A stretch of 64,000 bases of DNA from Planctomycetaceae bacterium (lineage in GTDB: Bacteria; Planctomycetota; UBA1135; GCA-002686595). The first letter of the stretch is position 1. Every line of letters begins with the position of its first letter. Location of the stretch: NCBI GenBank assembly GCA_011525785.1, contig WYBT01000012.1, forward strand, positions 124,001-188,000. The letters are read 5' to 3'. Both the position numbers and the translations under genes were made by a program. Positions 9,051-19,100 of this stretch are shown here, in pieces. The notes below the pieces were generated by a model that saw only the letters and a program-made list of their open reading frames with translations, was not told the origin of the DNA and searched no databases.

Positions 9051-12000
9051 CTACTGGCAGACCGTGAAGCGCACGGCGTTCGACAGGCCCGTGGTCGAGG
9101 GGCTCTGCGGATCGCGCATCCAGTACTGGCCGTACACCACCTCGCCCGGGTCGAGCCCGAACAGGTTCATGTCCGCGGTCGAGAAGGTGTAGCTGTAGCT
9201 GCCGGTGCAGTCGTTGCCCGCCGGAGTGCCGCCCGAGTTCTGCGACGCGGTGCGGATCGTCGGCGAGGCGACGCACAGCGTGCCGCCCTGGAAGGGCGCG
9301 GCCACCGAGGCGAAGCCGAAGAACAAGAGGCCGTTCTTCTGGCTGATGACGTTCGAGCAGGTGACGGCGAAGTTGCCGGCGCTGCGCGAGGGCTGGAGAC
9401 CGTTGGTCGAGATGCTCGGCACGCAGCCCAGCGAGTTGGTCTTGCCCGTGCAGTAGGTCGCGACCGAGTTCGCGTTCGCGAAGATCGGCCCGAAGTGCGC
9501 CGTCGCGCCCCAGTTGCCCGCGTTGTCCACGGCGCGCAGGTGGAAGTAGCGCGCGCTGGTCGACGAGCCGATGTTCTGCGCGAAGCTCGTGGCCCCGCTC
9601 AGGATGTTCACCGCACCGACCGGCACGGTGGCCGGGTTGGTGTCCCACACGCCGCGGTAGCCCGCGAGGCCCGAGCCGCCGCTGTCGGCGGCGCCGGTCC
9701 AGTTGACCGTCACGTTCGTGCCGCAGCTCTGCACGTTGACCTGGTGCGTCGAGGAGCTCAGGCCCGTCGCCGCAGCCGGCAAGGTGGTGTCGATGCGGAA
9801 CGGTCCGGCGCTCACGTAGCCGACGTTCCAGTTCCCGCTGTTGTCGACCGGACGCAGCATGAAGTACCACGAGCCCTGGGTGAGCGTCTCGCTGTAGCTC
9901 GTGACCTGCTCGATGTCCTTGCTCGCGCTCGGCAAGCCGGCGCTCAGGTTCGTGAACACGCCGTAGCCATCGACGCCCGACACGTTGTCCGCAGCCTGCG
10001 ACCAGGTGTAGGTGATCGACGTGTCGTTGGTCCACACGTTCGGCGTGTGCGTCGTCGACTGCAGGTTCGTCGGCAGCGGCGGCGGGGTGTCGTCCACGTA
10101 GACCGTGACGCTGTCGGTCACGTCCGCCGCGTTGTCCGCGCGCGCTTCGACCGAGAAGCTCTTGACCCCCTGCGTGGCCCAACGCGTGGTCCAGCGGTGC
10201 GTGCGGCTCGAGTTGTGGATCACGTTGCCCATGGTCACGTCGCGACCGCTCGTGTTGTTGCCCATCAAGTCCGCGGTCGAACCGTCGAGCAGCGTGTTGA
10301 AGGAGGCCTGCAACGTGTCGCCGACCGAGGTCGAGTTGAAGTACACGCCCGAGGCGAAGGTCTCCGGGTTGGTGTACGTCGCCGTCACCGTGACGTCATC
10401 GCCCGTGTTGACGTAGATGTCGTTCGCCGTGACGTTGAGCGTCGTCGTCGGCGTGGTGTCGCCGTAGGTCACGATCACGCACACCCCGCCGCGCACGAGG
10501 TTGCCCGCCAGGATCGAGTCGGGCCACAGCTTGACCTTCCAGTCGCCGACCGGCGGGCTGTCGACCATGCGCACCTCCGAGTTGTTCACGTTGGAGATCT
10601 GCGCCACGTAGTCGCCCGTGCTCAGCGAGCCGGTGAAGGGCTCGGCGTCGAGGATCATGTCGACGTCGTTGACCAGCGCCTGCGAAGCGCCGGCGGAGCA
10701 GGCCTCTTCGATGTAGTGGTAGACCACCGTCACGCGCGTCGCGCCGCTGTTCACCGTGAAGTCGAGCTCGACGCCCGTGCTGGCCGACGACTGGTTCACG
10801 CCCCAGAAGTACAGCGCCTGTTGGCTCGTGCCCCAGTGCGCCTTGTACGAGTCGACGCGGCCCACGCCGTAGCTGTTGAGGTGCGTCGCATCGCCGCTGG
10901 GCGAGTCGATCACCTGGTTGTTCTTCGACAGCGTGCCGGCCATCAGCACCGCCGACAGCACCGCGGGGTTGTAGCGCAGGAACGAGTAGTGGTCGCAGAG
11001 CTGCGCCGCGATGCCCGACACCAGCGGCGTCGACATGCTCGTGCCGCCCTTGAGCACGTAGCCATTCGTGGTGCCGGCCTGCACCGAGAGCAGTCGCTGA
11101 CCGACCGCTGACAGGTTCGGCTTCCAGCGGTTGTCGCCCAAGGGGCCGCGGCTCGAGCCGGTCCAGATCGTGCCCGGATCGCCGACGCCAGAGTCGTACC
11201 ACTTGAGCGAGTTGCCCACGGTGAGCGCGTTCTTCGCCGACGACTCCTCGCCGATCGTCTCCGCGGTCGGACCTTCGTTGCTGGCCGACCAGATCCACAG
11301 CTGGTCGTTGGCGAAGGCGTTGGCGTCGATCGTGCGGCAGTCGGTCTCGCTGCCGATGAAGGGCGTCGTGACGACGTTCGAGCTGTAGGAGTTGCTCACC
11401 ACCATCGGCGCGGGCGAGACGTTCGTGCCGTCGTTGTAGGAGTTGTTCATGCGCGACAGCCAGGTCGCGAACGAAGCTCCGCCGCCCTTGCGCACGACGA
11501 ACAGGCGCCGCGCGGTGGTCGCGCCCAGGCCGGGTGCGCCGCCCTGCAGACTGTCGTCGACGTCGTCGTTGCCCGAGATCGTCCCGGCGACGTGCGAGCC
11601 GTGCCCGTCGGTGTCGTCGAAAGGATCGCCGTTGCCCGTGTAGTCCCAACCGACCGCCCACGCGTCGAGCGCGGTGTGCGGCGCGTAGTAACCCGAGTCG
11701 ATGTAGCCCGCCTGGCAGTTGCCGCTCGTCGCGCCGTCGTAGCTGGCGCGCGTGCGGTCGGCGTTGGACATCGCCATCGCTTCGTCGTGGTCGTAGTCGG
11801 GCTCGCGCTCGAGGTCGATGAACTGCACGAAGTCGAGCGCCGCCAACGCCTCGAAGCTCTCGCGCGGGACCTTGGCCACGAACGAGCGCACCGACTCGGT
11901 CCAAACGCCGACCTCGATGCCGAGCTCAGCCAGCGCCTTGTGCTGCCAGCCGTTCGAGAACGTGTCGTAGGCGTCGTACTCGGGATTGCCGCGCTTCTTG

Positions 12001-12677
12001 TTGCCGTCGGGATCGACCTCCATCGTCTCGCCGACCAGCACCTTGGTCGAAGCCTCGCACAGATCGCTCTCGAACACGTTGATGTGCACCGTGAGCGACT
12101 CGCCCGGCTGCGCCTGGGCAAGCACGTGGCTCACGTCGGGGTGGAGCTTCTGCCAGCTCTGCACTGCGCCGACCCAGCGCACGAAGTCGAGCCCGGCGAA
12201 CTCGTCGAGCCGCGCCGGATCGAAGCTCACCTTCAGCGTGTAGAAGGGGTGGAACTCGATCACCTTCGCGCCGGCGGCCTGGAGAGCCGCGACGCGTTCG
12301 TCGGTGATGCGCTTTTGGAACATCACGAAGGCATAGGTGCGCGCGTCGCCGCGCTCGTCGCCCACTCCGCCGAGCGGCAGGTTCGCGATGTTCGCCAGCA
12401 ACTGCGGGTCGATGCGCTCCCCGACCGGCGGGTAGTGCTTGCCCGCGGCGAAGCCCAGGAAGAACGGATCGCCGCTCTCCGGCGCGAGTTCGCGGTCGCC
12501 CGTCGGTCCGACCTCGTACACGGCCGGGTTGGGCAGCGGAATGGCGTCGTCGCGCGACGCGATCGGGACGAAGGTCGGCGTGCCGATGACGGCGTCGCGC
12601 TCGTCGCCGGCCCGCGGAGCGAGCTGCGCGTCGAGCGGCGCCTGGGTGAGGAGAGCCAGCGATACGAGGAGGGACAT
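9051..12677 (-). CDS. Large secreted S8 subtilase with Ig-like repeats (paralogue 2)
   Basis: The product is 1208 aa from the ATG at 12677, chosen because MSLLVSLALLTQAPLDAQ is a signal peptide; the frame is open far upstream but without homologous sequence. The catalytic residues are Asp in GYIDSGYY (about 326), His in DGHGSHVAGTISG (about 359), Asn in WSASNEGP and Ser in GGTSMSTPLVSG (about 547). The conserved N-terminal region carries DHDEAMAMSNADRTR. Downstream are a P-like sandwich, repeats with VTVTATYTNPE and STTHTPNVWTND, and the shared C-terminal domain with FGLDPGEVVYGQYWMRDP. No aspartate or lysine anchor or LPxTG motif is seen. It is the second of four same-strand paralogues. Confidence 0.9.
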   Translation of the reverse strand: MSLLVSLALLTQAPLDAQLAPRAGDERDAVIGTPTFVPIASRDDAIPLPNPAVYEVGPTGDRELAPESGDPFFLGFAAGKHYPPVGERIDPQLLANIANLPLGGVGDERGDARTYAFVMFQKRITDERVAALQAAGAKVIEFHPFYTLKVSFDPARLDEFAGLDFVRWVGAVQSWQKLHPDVSHVLAQAQPGESLTVHINVFESDLCEASTKVLVGETMEVDPDGNKKRGNPEYDAYDTFSNGWQHKALAELGIEVGVWTESVRSFVAKVPRESFEALAALDFVQFIDLEREPDYDHDEAMAMSNADRTRASYDGATSGNCQAGYIDSGYYAPHTALDAWAVGWDYTGNGDPFDDTDGHGSHVAGTISGNDDVDDSLQGGAPGLGATTARRLFVVRKGGGASFATWLSRMNNSYNDGTNVSPAPMVVSNSYSSNVVTTPFIGSETDCRTIDANAFANDQLWIWSASNEGPTAETIGEESSAKNALTVGNSLKWYDSGVGDPGTIWTGSSRGPLGDNRWKPNLSAVGQRLLSVQAGTTNGYVLKGGTSMSTPLVSGIAAQLCDHYSFLRYNPAVLSAVLMAGTLSKNNQVIDSPSGDATHLNSYGVGRVDSYKAHWGTSQQALYFWGVNQSSASTGVELDFTVNSGATRVTVVYHYIEEACSAGASQALVNDVDMILDAEPFTGSLSTGDYVAQISNVNNSEVRMVDSPPVGDWKVKLWPDSILAGNLVRGGVCVIVTYGDTTPTTTLNVTANDIYVNTGDDVTVTATYTNPETFASGVYFNSTSVGDTLQASFNTLLDGSTADLMGNNTSGRDVTMGNVIHNSSRTHRWTTRWATQGVKSFSVEARADNAADVTDSVTVYVDDTPPPLPTNLQSTTHTPNVWTNDTSITYTWSQAADNVSGVDGYGVFTNLSAGLPSASKDIEQVTSYSETLTQGSWYFMLRPVDNSGNWNVGYVSAGPFRIDTTLPAAATGLSSSTHQVNVQSCGTNVTVNWTGAADSGGSGLAGYRGVWDTNPATVPVGAVNILSGATSFAQNIGSSTSARYFHLRAVDNAGNWGATAHFGPIFANANSVATYCTGKTNSLGCVPSISTNGLQPSRSAGNFAVTCSNVISQKNGLLFFGFASVAAPFQGGTLCVASPTIRTASQNSGGTPAGNDCTGSYSYTFSTADMNLFGLDPGEVVYGQYWMRDPQSPSTTGLSNAVRFTVCQ

Positions 12678-13085
12678 GGCGTGGGTTCTGGGTGTTGAGA
12701 CGTGGGGCGCGCGCAGGCGCGGGTCGGCGCTCAGGGCGGCCGGGCGAATCCCGGGGCGCTGGCCGTACTTCCCATCGATCCTGGTCCCGTCCGGCGCGTT
12801 ACCGGGCAGACGCGAGAAATCGCGCGCGCTGCGCGCCGAAGTCGCTCTGGGCGCGAAGGAATGGCCCCCAGCCGAATTCGAGACCCCGCGCCGACCAACG
12901 CGCGCTCGCGCACCAGACGCGCTCGAGAGCCGACGTTTCAGGCCGCCGCCGCAACTCTCAGGCGAGCCCGGCCGTCGCGCCTCGCGAGCGCCTCCCGCGC
13001 TGGCGCCGACGACGACGTCGCGCGGCCCGCCCTTCGCAGACGGGCGCGAGCCGCGCGCAGGTCGGCGGATACCCTGCCGCTCGCC
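12678..13085. other. Divergent intergenic region, subtilase 2 / TIR gene
   Basis: This 408-bp non-coding stretch lies between two divergent genes. Frames run open on the plus strand because of the GC content, but they read as arginine/alanine-rich sequence with no domain. I see no hairpin, repeat or credible promoter hexamers. Confidence 0.5.
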
Positions 13086-14186
13086 ATGAGCTCGCCGCTG
13101 CGCACCGTGCTGGTCAGCTACCGCCGCGCCGACGTCCCCCACCTCGCGCGGCGCGTGTACGACGCGCTCCTGGCCCGCTTTCCCGAGCGCGTGTTCTTCG
13201 ACATCGAAGAGATCGAACCCGGCCAGGACTTCGTCGAGGCGATCGACGCCGCACTGGCCAGCGCCGGCGCGCTCGTCGCGGTGATCGGCGAGGACTGGAC
13301 CGCGCGGCAGAGCGCGGGCCGCTCGCGCCTGCTCGACGAGCACGACTTCGTGCGGCTCGAGCTGGCCGCTGCGCTGCGGGCCGGTGTGCGCGTGTTCCCG
13401 GTGCTCGCGCCGGGCGCCGAACCTCCGCCCGCCGCCGACTTGCCCGACGAACTGCAACGCTTCGCGCGGCTGCAAGCGCTGCGCTTGACCGACGCGCACC
13501 TGCACGAGGACCTCGAGCGCCTGGTGGAGCTGGTGGCGCGCGCGCTCGGCGAGGAACGCCCGCGCGTGGCGTTGATCGGCATGCCGGGCAACGACGAGTG
13601 GACCGTGACGATCCAGGTGCTCGACCAGGACGTGCGCGAGATCCTCTGGCGCGTCGTCGAGAGTGGCGACAAGTCCGTCGACGGACGCGGCCCGCTGCGC
13701 TCGAGCGGCTTCGAGCTCGCGCGCAACGCTCGCACGGGTCTGCCGCTGCCGCGCGCGCACATCGAGCTCGCCTCCGGCGACGCCCCGCGCACGCTCGAGA
13801 TCGCGTACGTCGATGCGCGCGGCGTTCGCCAAGGTCCCTTCGCACTCCATTTCGACCCGCGCACGGAGCTCGTGCGCTTCGTCAAGCACGTGCTCGGCCT
13901 CACGAACTGGGTCGAGTTCGGCCGCGATGTCGAGGGCCGGAGCGTCGCCTACTTCACGGCGCTGCTCTCCTACAAGGCCGCGCTGCGCGCCGTGCGCTAC
14001 TCGTTCGACGACCAGACGACCGAGCACGCGCTGCGCATCGTCCCCGCGCGCCGCCTGTCGCTCAGCGAGCTCGAGGAAGGCGACGAGTCCTTCGTCGTAC
14101 TGCCCGCCGCCGCCCGCCGCGTGCGCGTGCGCCTGGAGTTTGTCGACGGCAGCGAGCAGAGCGCCGACTTCACCTGCCAGGACTGA
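13086..14186 (+). CDS. TIR-domain protein with unassigned C-terminal half
   Basis: The product is 366 aa from the ATG at 13086. Residues 5-150 match a bacterial TIR domain. VLVSYRRAD is box 1, RVFFDIEEIEPGQDFVEAI is the box 2 region, and ALVAVIGEDW and FVRLELAAAL follow. The glutamate of that last segment (E92) sits where the NAD-hydrolysing glutamate is found in active TIRs. Residues 160-366 are beta-rich, with WTVTIQVLDQDVREILWRV and KAALRAVRYSFDD, and I do not recognise the fold. No cyclase, Argonaute, CRISPR or other defence partner is adjacent. Bacterial TIR proteins act as NADase effectors or as signalling scaffolds; which applies here cannot be decided from sequence. Confidence 0.75.
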   Translation: MSSPLRTVLVSYRRADVPHLARRVYDALLARFPERVFFDIEEIEPGQDFVEAIDAALASAGALVAVIGEDWTARQSAGRSRLLDEHDFVRLELAAALRAGVRVFPVLAPGAEPPPAADLPDELQRFARLQALRLTDAHLHEDLERLVELVARALGEERPRVALIGMPGNDEWTVTIQVLDQDVREILWRVVESGDKSVDGRGPLRSSGFELARNARTGLPLPRAHIELASGDAPRTLEIAYVDARGVRQGPFALHFDPRTELVRFVKHVLGLTNWVEFGRDVEGRSVAYFTALLSYKAALRAVRYSFDDQTTEHALRIVPARRLSLSELEEGDESFVVLPAAARRVRVRLEFVDGSEQSADFTCQD

Positions 14187-14285
14187 ACGGAACGGCCGCC
14201 GCTGCCTGCGACAAGCACCGCTGAGCCCGTGGATTCGCGCGAGCGCGAGTCGAGCCGCGCCGGGCGCCGGTAGCTTGTGGCGACG

Positions 14286-15497
14286 ATGTCGAAACGACTT
14301 GAAGCGCTCGAGCGCGCGCTCGCCGAGCTCGAAGCGGAAGGCCGGCTGAGCGGCGAGCAGCGCGAGCTGGTCGTGCAACGGCTGCGCGAGGTGTGGAACG
14401 CGCGGCGCGTGGACTTTGCCTCCGTGGTCGCGGCCTTCGGCGGAGTGCTGGTCGCAGCCGGGCTCTTGTACTTGGTCGGCTACAACTGGGAAGCGCTGGG
14501 CAAGCTGGCCAAGTTGGTCCTGGTGTTCGGAGTGTGGCTGGGGCTGCACTTCGCCGGCTGGCGCCTCGCCGAGCGCGGCGAGTACCCGCGCCTGGGCCGC
14601 GCGTTCACGCTCGCGGGCGTGCTCGCCTTCGGCGGCGCGCTCGGTTTGGTGGCGCAGATCTACAACCTCTCGTCGCACTACCCCAACGCCGTGCTGCTGT
14701 GGTGGACGCTGAGCATCCCCATCGCGCTGGTCACGCGTTCGCGCGCGGTGCTCGTCGCGGTGCTGGCGCTCGCGCTCCTGTGGACCGCCTGGCACGCCGG
14801 CGTGTGGCTCGACGATCAGCCGAACGATCGCGACCGCGATTGGCTGGCGAACTTCCCGCTGCTCGGAGCGGCCTGGGCCGCACTCCTGTGCGCGCTGGTC
14901 GCGCTGTGCGAGCGCACGAGCTACGCCGACTTCGCGGAGGTGCTGCGCAAGCCGATCGTGCCGCTGGCGGCGGCGGCGCCGTTCGTGCTCGCCTTCCACG
15001 AACCCTGGCACGGCCAACCTTCGTGGTGGTCGCAGGCGAGCGAGGCCGGCGATCCCGCGCTTTCCGAGCATCTCGAGCGCCTGAAGCCGGTGTGGGTCGC
15101 GTGCAGCGTGGCCGCGCTGGCTCTGGGGGCCGCCAGCGCCCGCACCCGCGCGCCGCACGTACGCATCGGTTTTGGCCTGCTCGTCGCGACCGTGCTGCTC
15201 GCCCTGCTGACGCTCCTGGCGCCGAGCTGGCTTCCGCTCGTGGCCAACATCGCGCTGTTCGGCGGAGCGTTGGTCGCGATCGCCCTCGCGACGCGACTCA
15301 GCCGCGCCTCGCTCGCGAGCAGCGGCGTGCTGCTGTTCCTCGCCGGCGTGGTCGCGCGCTACTTCGAGTACCTGTGGGACAAGCTCGAGGGCGCCTACGC
15401 GTTCCTCTCCACCGGCGCGCTGCTGCTCGGCGTGGCCTGGGTGTTCGAACAACGACGTCGTAGCACGCGCGCGCGCGCGCAGGAGTCGAAGCCGTGA
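14286..15497 (+). CDS. DUF2157 polytopic membrane protein
   Basis: The product is 403 aa. A soluble N-terminal helix pair (about 1-45, ending near LREVWNARRVDF) is followed by some ten hydrophobic segments, e.g. VVAAFGGVLVAAGLLYLVGY and LVLVFGVWLGLHFAGW. That is the layout of DUF2157. The motif ALGLVAQIYNLSSHYPNA is typical of the family. The start is set at the ATG 14286; a GTG at 14277 is an alternative, and neither has a strong Shine-Dalgarno. The gene overlaps the next by 4 nt (GTGA), forming an operon with a GDYXXLXY protein, its usual partner. No biochemical function is established for the family. Confidence 0.8.
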   Translation: MSKRLEALERALAELEAEGRLSGEQRELVVQRLREVWNARRVDFASVVAAFGGVLVAAGLLYLVGYNWEALGKLAKLVLVFGVWLGLHFAGWRLAERGEYPRLGRAFTLAGVLAFGGALGLVAQIYNLSSHYPNAVLLWWTLSIPIALVTRSRAVLVAVLALALLWTAWHAGVWLDDQPNDRDRDWLANFPLLGAAWAALLCALVALCERTSYADFAEVLRKPIVPLAAAAPFVLAFHEPWHGQPSWWSQASEAGDPALSEHLERLKPVWVACSVAALALGAASARTRAPHVRIGFGLLVATVLLALLTLLAPSWLPLVANIALFGGALVAIALATRLSRASLASSGVLLFLAGVVARYFEYLWDKLEGAYAFLSTGALLLGVAWVFEQRRRSTRARAQESKP

Positions 15498-16054
15498 ACT
15501 CCACACTGAAGTTCTGGGCGGCGATCGCGCCCTCGGTCCTGGCCGTCGCCGCGATCGCGGTGCGCGCCGAGTTGCACCTCGCGCGCGCGCTCGAGGTGCG
15601 CCTCGAGGTGCGACCCTACGATCCGATGGACGCGCTGTCGGGCCGCTACATCGCCGCGCCGCTGGCGATCACGACGCTCGAGATCGGCGCGCTGCGCAAC
15701 GAGTGCGACGGCGCACAGCCGGGCGACAGCGTGTGGGTCGCGCTCGAGCCCGGCGAGCCGTGGTGGACGCCGAGTGCGGTGCTGTGCGCGCCGCAAGCCG
15801 GCACGCTCGCCTTGCGCGGCGTCTTGCGCGATCGCAGCGATGCGCTGTGGACGGTCGACTACGAGCTCGAGCGCTTCTACATCCCGCACTACGCCGCCGA
15901 TCCCAGCGCGCCGACGAGCGGTCCGCGCCCGCAGATCATCGCGGTGGTGCGCATCGACGAGGGTGGCGCGGGGCTGCTCAGCGATCTGCTGATCGAGGGC
16001 GAGCCGTACGCGGACTGGAACGCGCGCCAGCCGCAGCCAGGCGAGCAGCGCTGA
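15494..16054 (+). CDS. GDYXXLXY-type membrane-anchored protein
   Basis: The product is 186 aa. The GTG start at 15494 overlaps the preceding stop and has AGGAG 9 nt upstream. One N-terminal transmembrane helix (about 8-26) is followed by VRPYDPMDALSGRYIAAPLA. This matches the conserved block of GDYXXLXY-domain proteins in degenerate form: G-R-Y replaces G-D-Y. The rest is a predicted extracytoplasmic beta-rich domain ending near YADWN. Pairing with DUF2157 supports the assignment. Function is unknown. Confidence 0.7.
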   Translation: MNSTLKFWAAIAPSVLAVAAIAVRAELHLARALEVRLEVRPYDPMDALSGRYIAAPLAITTLEIGALRNECDGAQPGDSVWVALEPGEPWWTPSAVLCAPQAGTLALRGVLRDRSDALWTVDYELERFYIPHYAADPSAPTSGPRPQIIAVVRIDEGGAGLLSDLLIEGEPYADWNARQPQPGEQR

Positions 16055-16103
16055 GCCGCGGGGCGGCGCGCGCGGGCTCGAACGCGCGACACGGAAAAGC
16101 GCT

Positions 16104-16140
16104 GCGGGGCGCGCAGTTCGCGAAGAACTGCACGCCCCGC
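16104..16140. terminator. Bidirectional intrinsic terminator
   Basis: The 16-nt arms 16104-16119 and 16125-16140 pair with one mismatch around a 5-nt loop. The hairpin lies between the converging GDYXXLXY and third subtilase genes. The minus-strand side continues with CTTTTCC, so it is better placed to stop the subtilase transcript. Confidence 0.8.
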
Positions 16141-16164
16141 GCGCGTTGCGCTCGCCGAGCGCGA

Positions 16165-19100
16165 TCAGTTGCAGATGGTGAACTGCGCGGCGTTCGAGAG
16201 GCCCGTGGTCGAGGCGCTCTGCGGGTCGCGCATCCAGTACTGGCAGTACACCGTCTCACCCGGATCGAGGCCGAACAGGTTCATCTGCGCGGTCGAGAAG
16301 GTGAACGAGTAGCTGCCCGAGCAGTTGCTGCCCGAGGTGCTGCCGCCGGAGTTCTGCGAGGCGGTGCGGATCGTCGGCGAAGCGACGCACAGCGTGCCGC
16401 CCTGGAACGGCGCGTTGAGCGGCGCGAAGCCGAAGAACAACAGGCCGTTCTTCTGGTTGATCACCTGCGTGCAGCTCACGGTGAGGTTGCCGGCGCTCTT
16501 GGAGGGCGAACCCACCGCGCTGATCGCCGGCACGCAGCCCAGGCTGTTGGTCTTGCCCGTGCAGTAGGTCGTGGCCGCCGAGGGCGTGATGTAGATCGGC
16601 CCGAAGTGGAACTGGTTCTGTCCGTTGCCGGCGTTGTCGTAGGGCCGGATGTGGAAGTACCAGGGCTGCGCCGAGGGCGCGAGATTGGTGGTGAAGCTCA
16701 CCGCCGCGGGCCCGCTCTCGAGCGTCGCGTCGGGCGTCGTCGTGGGGTTGTGGTCCCACAGGTACGAAGCGCCGGCCACGCCCGACCCGCCGCCGTCGGT
16801 CATCGCATCCCACACGACGGTCACGCTCGGGTTGCACGAGTACGAGCCCAGCGCGTTGGTCGTCGAGCTCAAGCCCGTGATGTAGTTGGGCTGCACGCCG
16901 TCGTAGAGGATCGGGCCGTACCACACGTAGCTCGCGTTCCAGTTGCCGCTGCGGTCGACCGGGCGCAGGCTGTAGTAGTACGTGCCGAACGAGCCGCTCA
17001 GCGTCGTGGCGTAGCTGTTCACCGCGCCGATGTCCTGCGAGGTGTTCGGCAGCGCGGCGACGCCCTGCAGCACGTGGCTGTACCCGTTCACGCCCGAGAC
17101 GTTGTCCGAGCCCGGCGTCCAATTCAGCGCGATGTTCGGCGAGTTGCGCCACACGCCCGCGGGGTGCGTCGACGAGGTCAGGCCCGTGGGCAGCGTCGGC
17201 GGCGTGCCGTCGACCGCGATCGAGACCGAGTCGGTCTTGTCGACCCAGTTGTCCGAACGCGCATTGACGCTGAACAGCTTGAAGCCCTCCGTGGCCCAGC
17301 GCGTGGTCCAGGTCACGCTGCGCGAGTCGTTCGGCGCGATGGTGCCCACGAGCACGTCGCGGCCGAGGTGCTGGTTGTTCATGTAGTTCGCCGTGGCGCC
17401 GTCCTCGAGCACGCCGGTGGAGTTCTGCAGCGTGTCGCCGACCGAAGTCGAGTCGAAGAACACTGCCGAAGCGACGTACTCGGGGTTGGTCGCCGTCGCC
17501 GTGATGCTGACGTTCTCGTTGGGCTTGATGGCCGTGTCCGAGGCCGTGACGTTCAGCGTCCCGTTGGGCGTGGTGTCGTCGTAGTGCACGAGCACCGCCA
17601 GGCCCACGCGCGAGTTGCTCGTCGCGCTCTGCGGGTGAACCTTGATGCGCCAGTTGCCCTCGACCGGGTTGTTGATCAGGCGGATCTCGGTGTTGTCGCG
17701 CGCGCTCTGCTGCGCCGAGAACTCACCGGTGTTGGTGGTCGTGGTGTTGCCGTTCGTGGGGCTGTCGATCCACAGGTCGAGGTCGTTGACCAGCGCCTGG
17801 GACGCGCCCGAGCTCGCGGCCGCCTCGTGGTAGTACATGCACACCGACAGTCGCGTGGCGTTGGCGTTGACGGGCACGTCGACGTATGTGCCCGTGCTCG
17901 TGCCCTGGGTCCAGCCCCAGAAGTACACGCCGCCCGGCCCGTAGTGCGCCTTGTACGCGTCCACGCGGCCCGCGCCCCAGCTGTCGAGGTGCGACGAGGT
18001 CGGCGTCGACAGCACGATGTCGTTCTTGGTCATCGCGCTCGCCATGAGCAGCGCGCCCGTCGTCACCGCGTTGTGCCGCAGGAACGAGTGGTGGTCCATG
18101 AGCTGCGCGGCGATGCCCGCGACGTGCGGCGCGGCCATGCTCGTGCCGGTCTTCAGCACGTACCCCGTGAGGTTGTCGGCATCGCACGACAGGATGCGAG
18201 TCGCCGGCGCGGAAATGTTCGGCTTCCAGCGCGCGTCCCCCGTCGGGCCGCGGCTCGAGCTGGTGTACATCTCGCCCGGGTCTTCAGCGCCCTCGGCGTA
18301 GTCGCGCACGCCGCCGACCGTGAAGACGTTCTTCGACGAGGGCTCGATGCGCACGGTGCTGGCGCCAGAGCCATCGTTGCCCGCCGCGAAGACGTGCAGC
18401 TGCGTGTAGGTGAACACGCTGGCGTCGATCGTGCGGCAGTCGGCTTCGGTGCCGAACGCGCCGCCCGAGGGCGCGGGCGTGCCCCACGACTGATTGGTGA
18501 CGTGCGGCCGCGGCGTGACGTTGCCCGATCCGTCGGTGATGCTCGAGTCGAAGGTCCCGAACACCGTGGCCATCGACGAGCCGCCGTACCAGCAGCCCGT
18601 GCCGTAGAACATCTTGGTGTTGAAGAAGCGCGTGGTGGCGAGGTTGGCGATGCCCTGCGCGGCGCCCTCGTAGCTGTCCTCGACCGCGCCCGAGCCCATG
18701 ATCGTGCCCGCCACGTGCGTGCCGTGGCCGCACAAGTCGTCGGTGGTCGCCTCGGCCGAGCCCGAGAGGTTCGAGGCGGTCCAGAAGAAGCCCGTGAGGC
18801 CCGAGTGCGAGTACTCGATGCCGGAGTCGCCTTCGCCGACGACCGCGGTGCTCGCGCCGTCCCACACCGTGCGGGTGCGGTCGGCGAGCACCATCGGCAT
18901 CGACTCGTCGTGTGCGAGCTGCGGCGTGCCGTGCGGCTCGATGAACTGCACGAAGTCCAGCGCGGCGAGCGCCTCGATCTGCGACGGCGAGATGCGTGCG
19001 CGGAAGGCGCGGATCGAGTCGACGTACTCGAACACGTCGACGCCGAGTTCCTGGAGCGCGCGCTGCTGCCAGCCGTTCGACATCCAGGCCTTGGGGCCGA

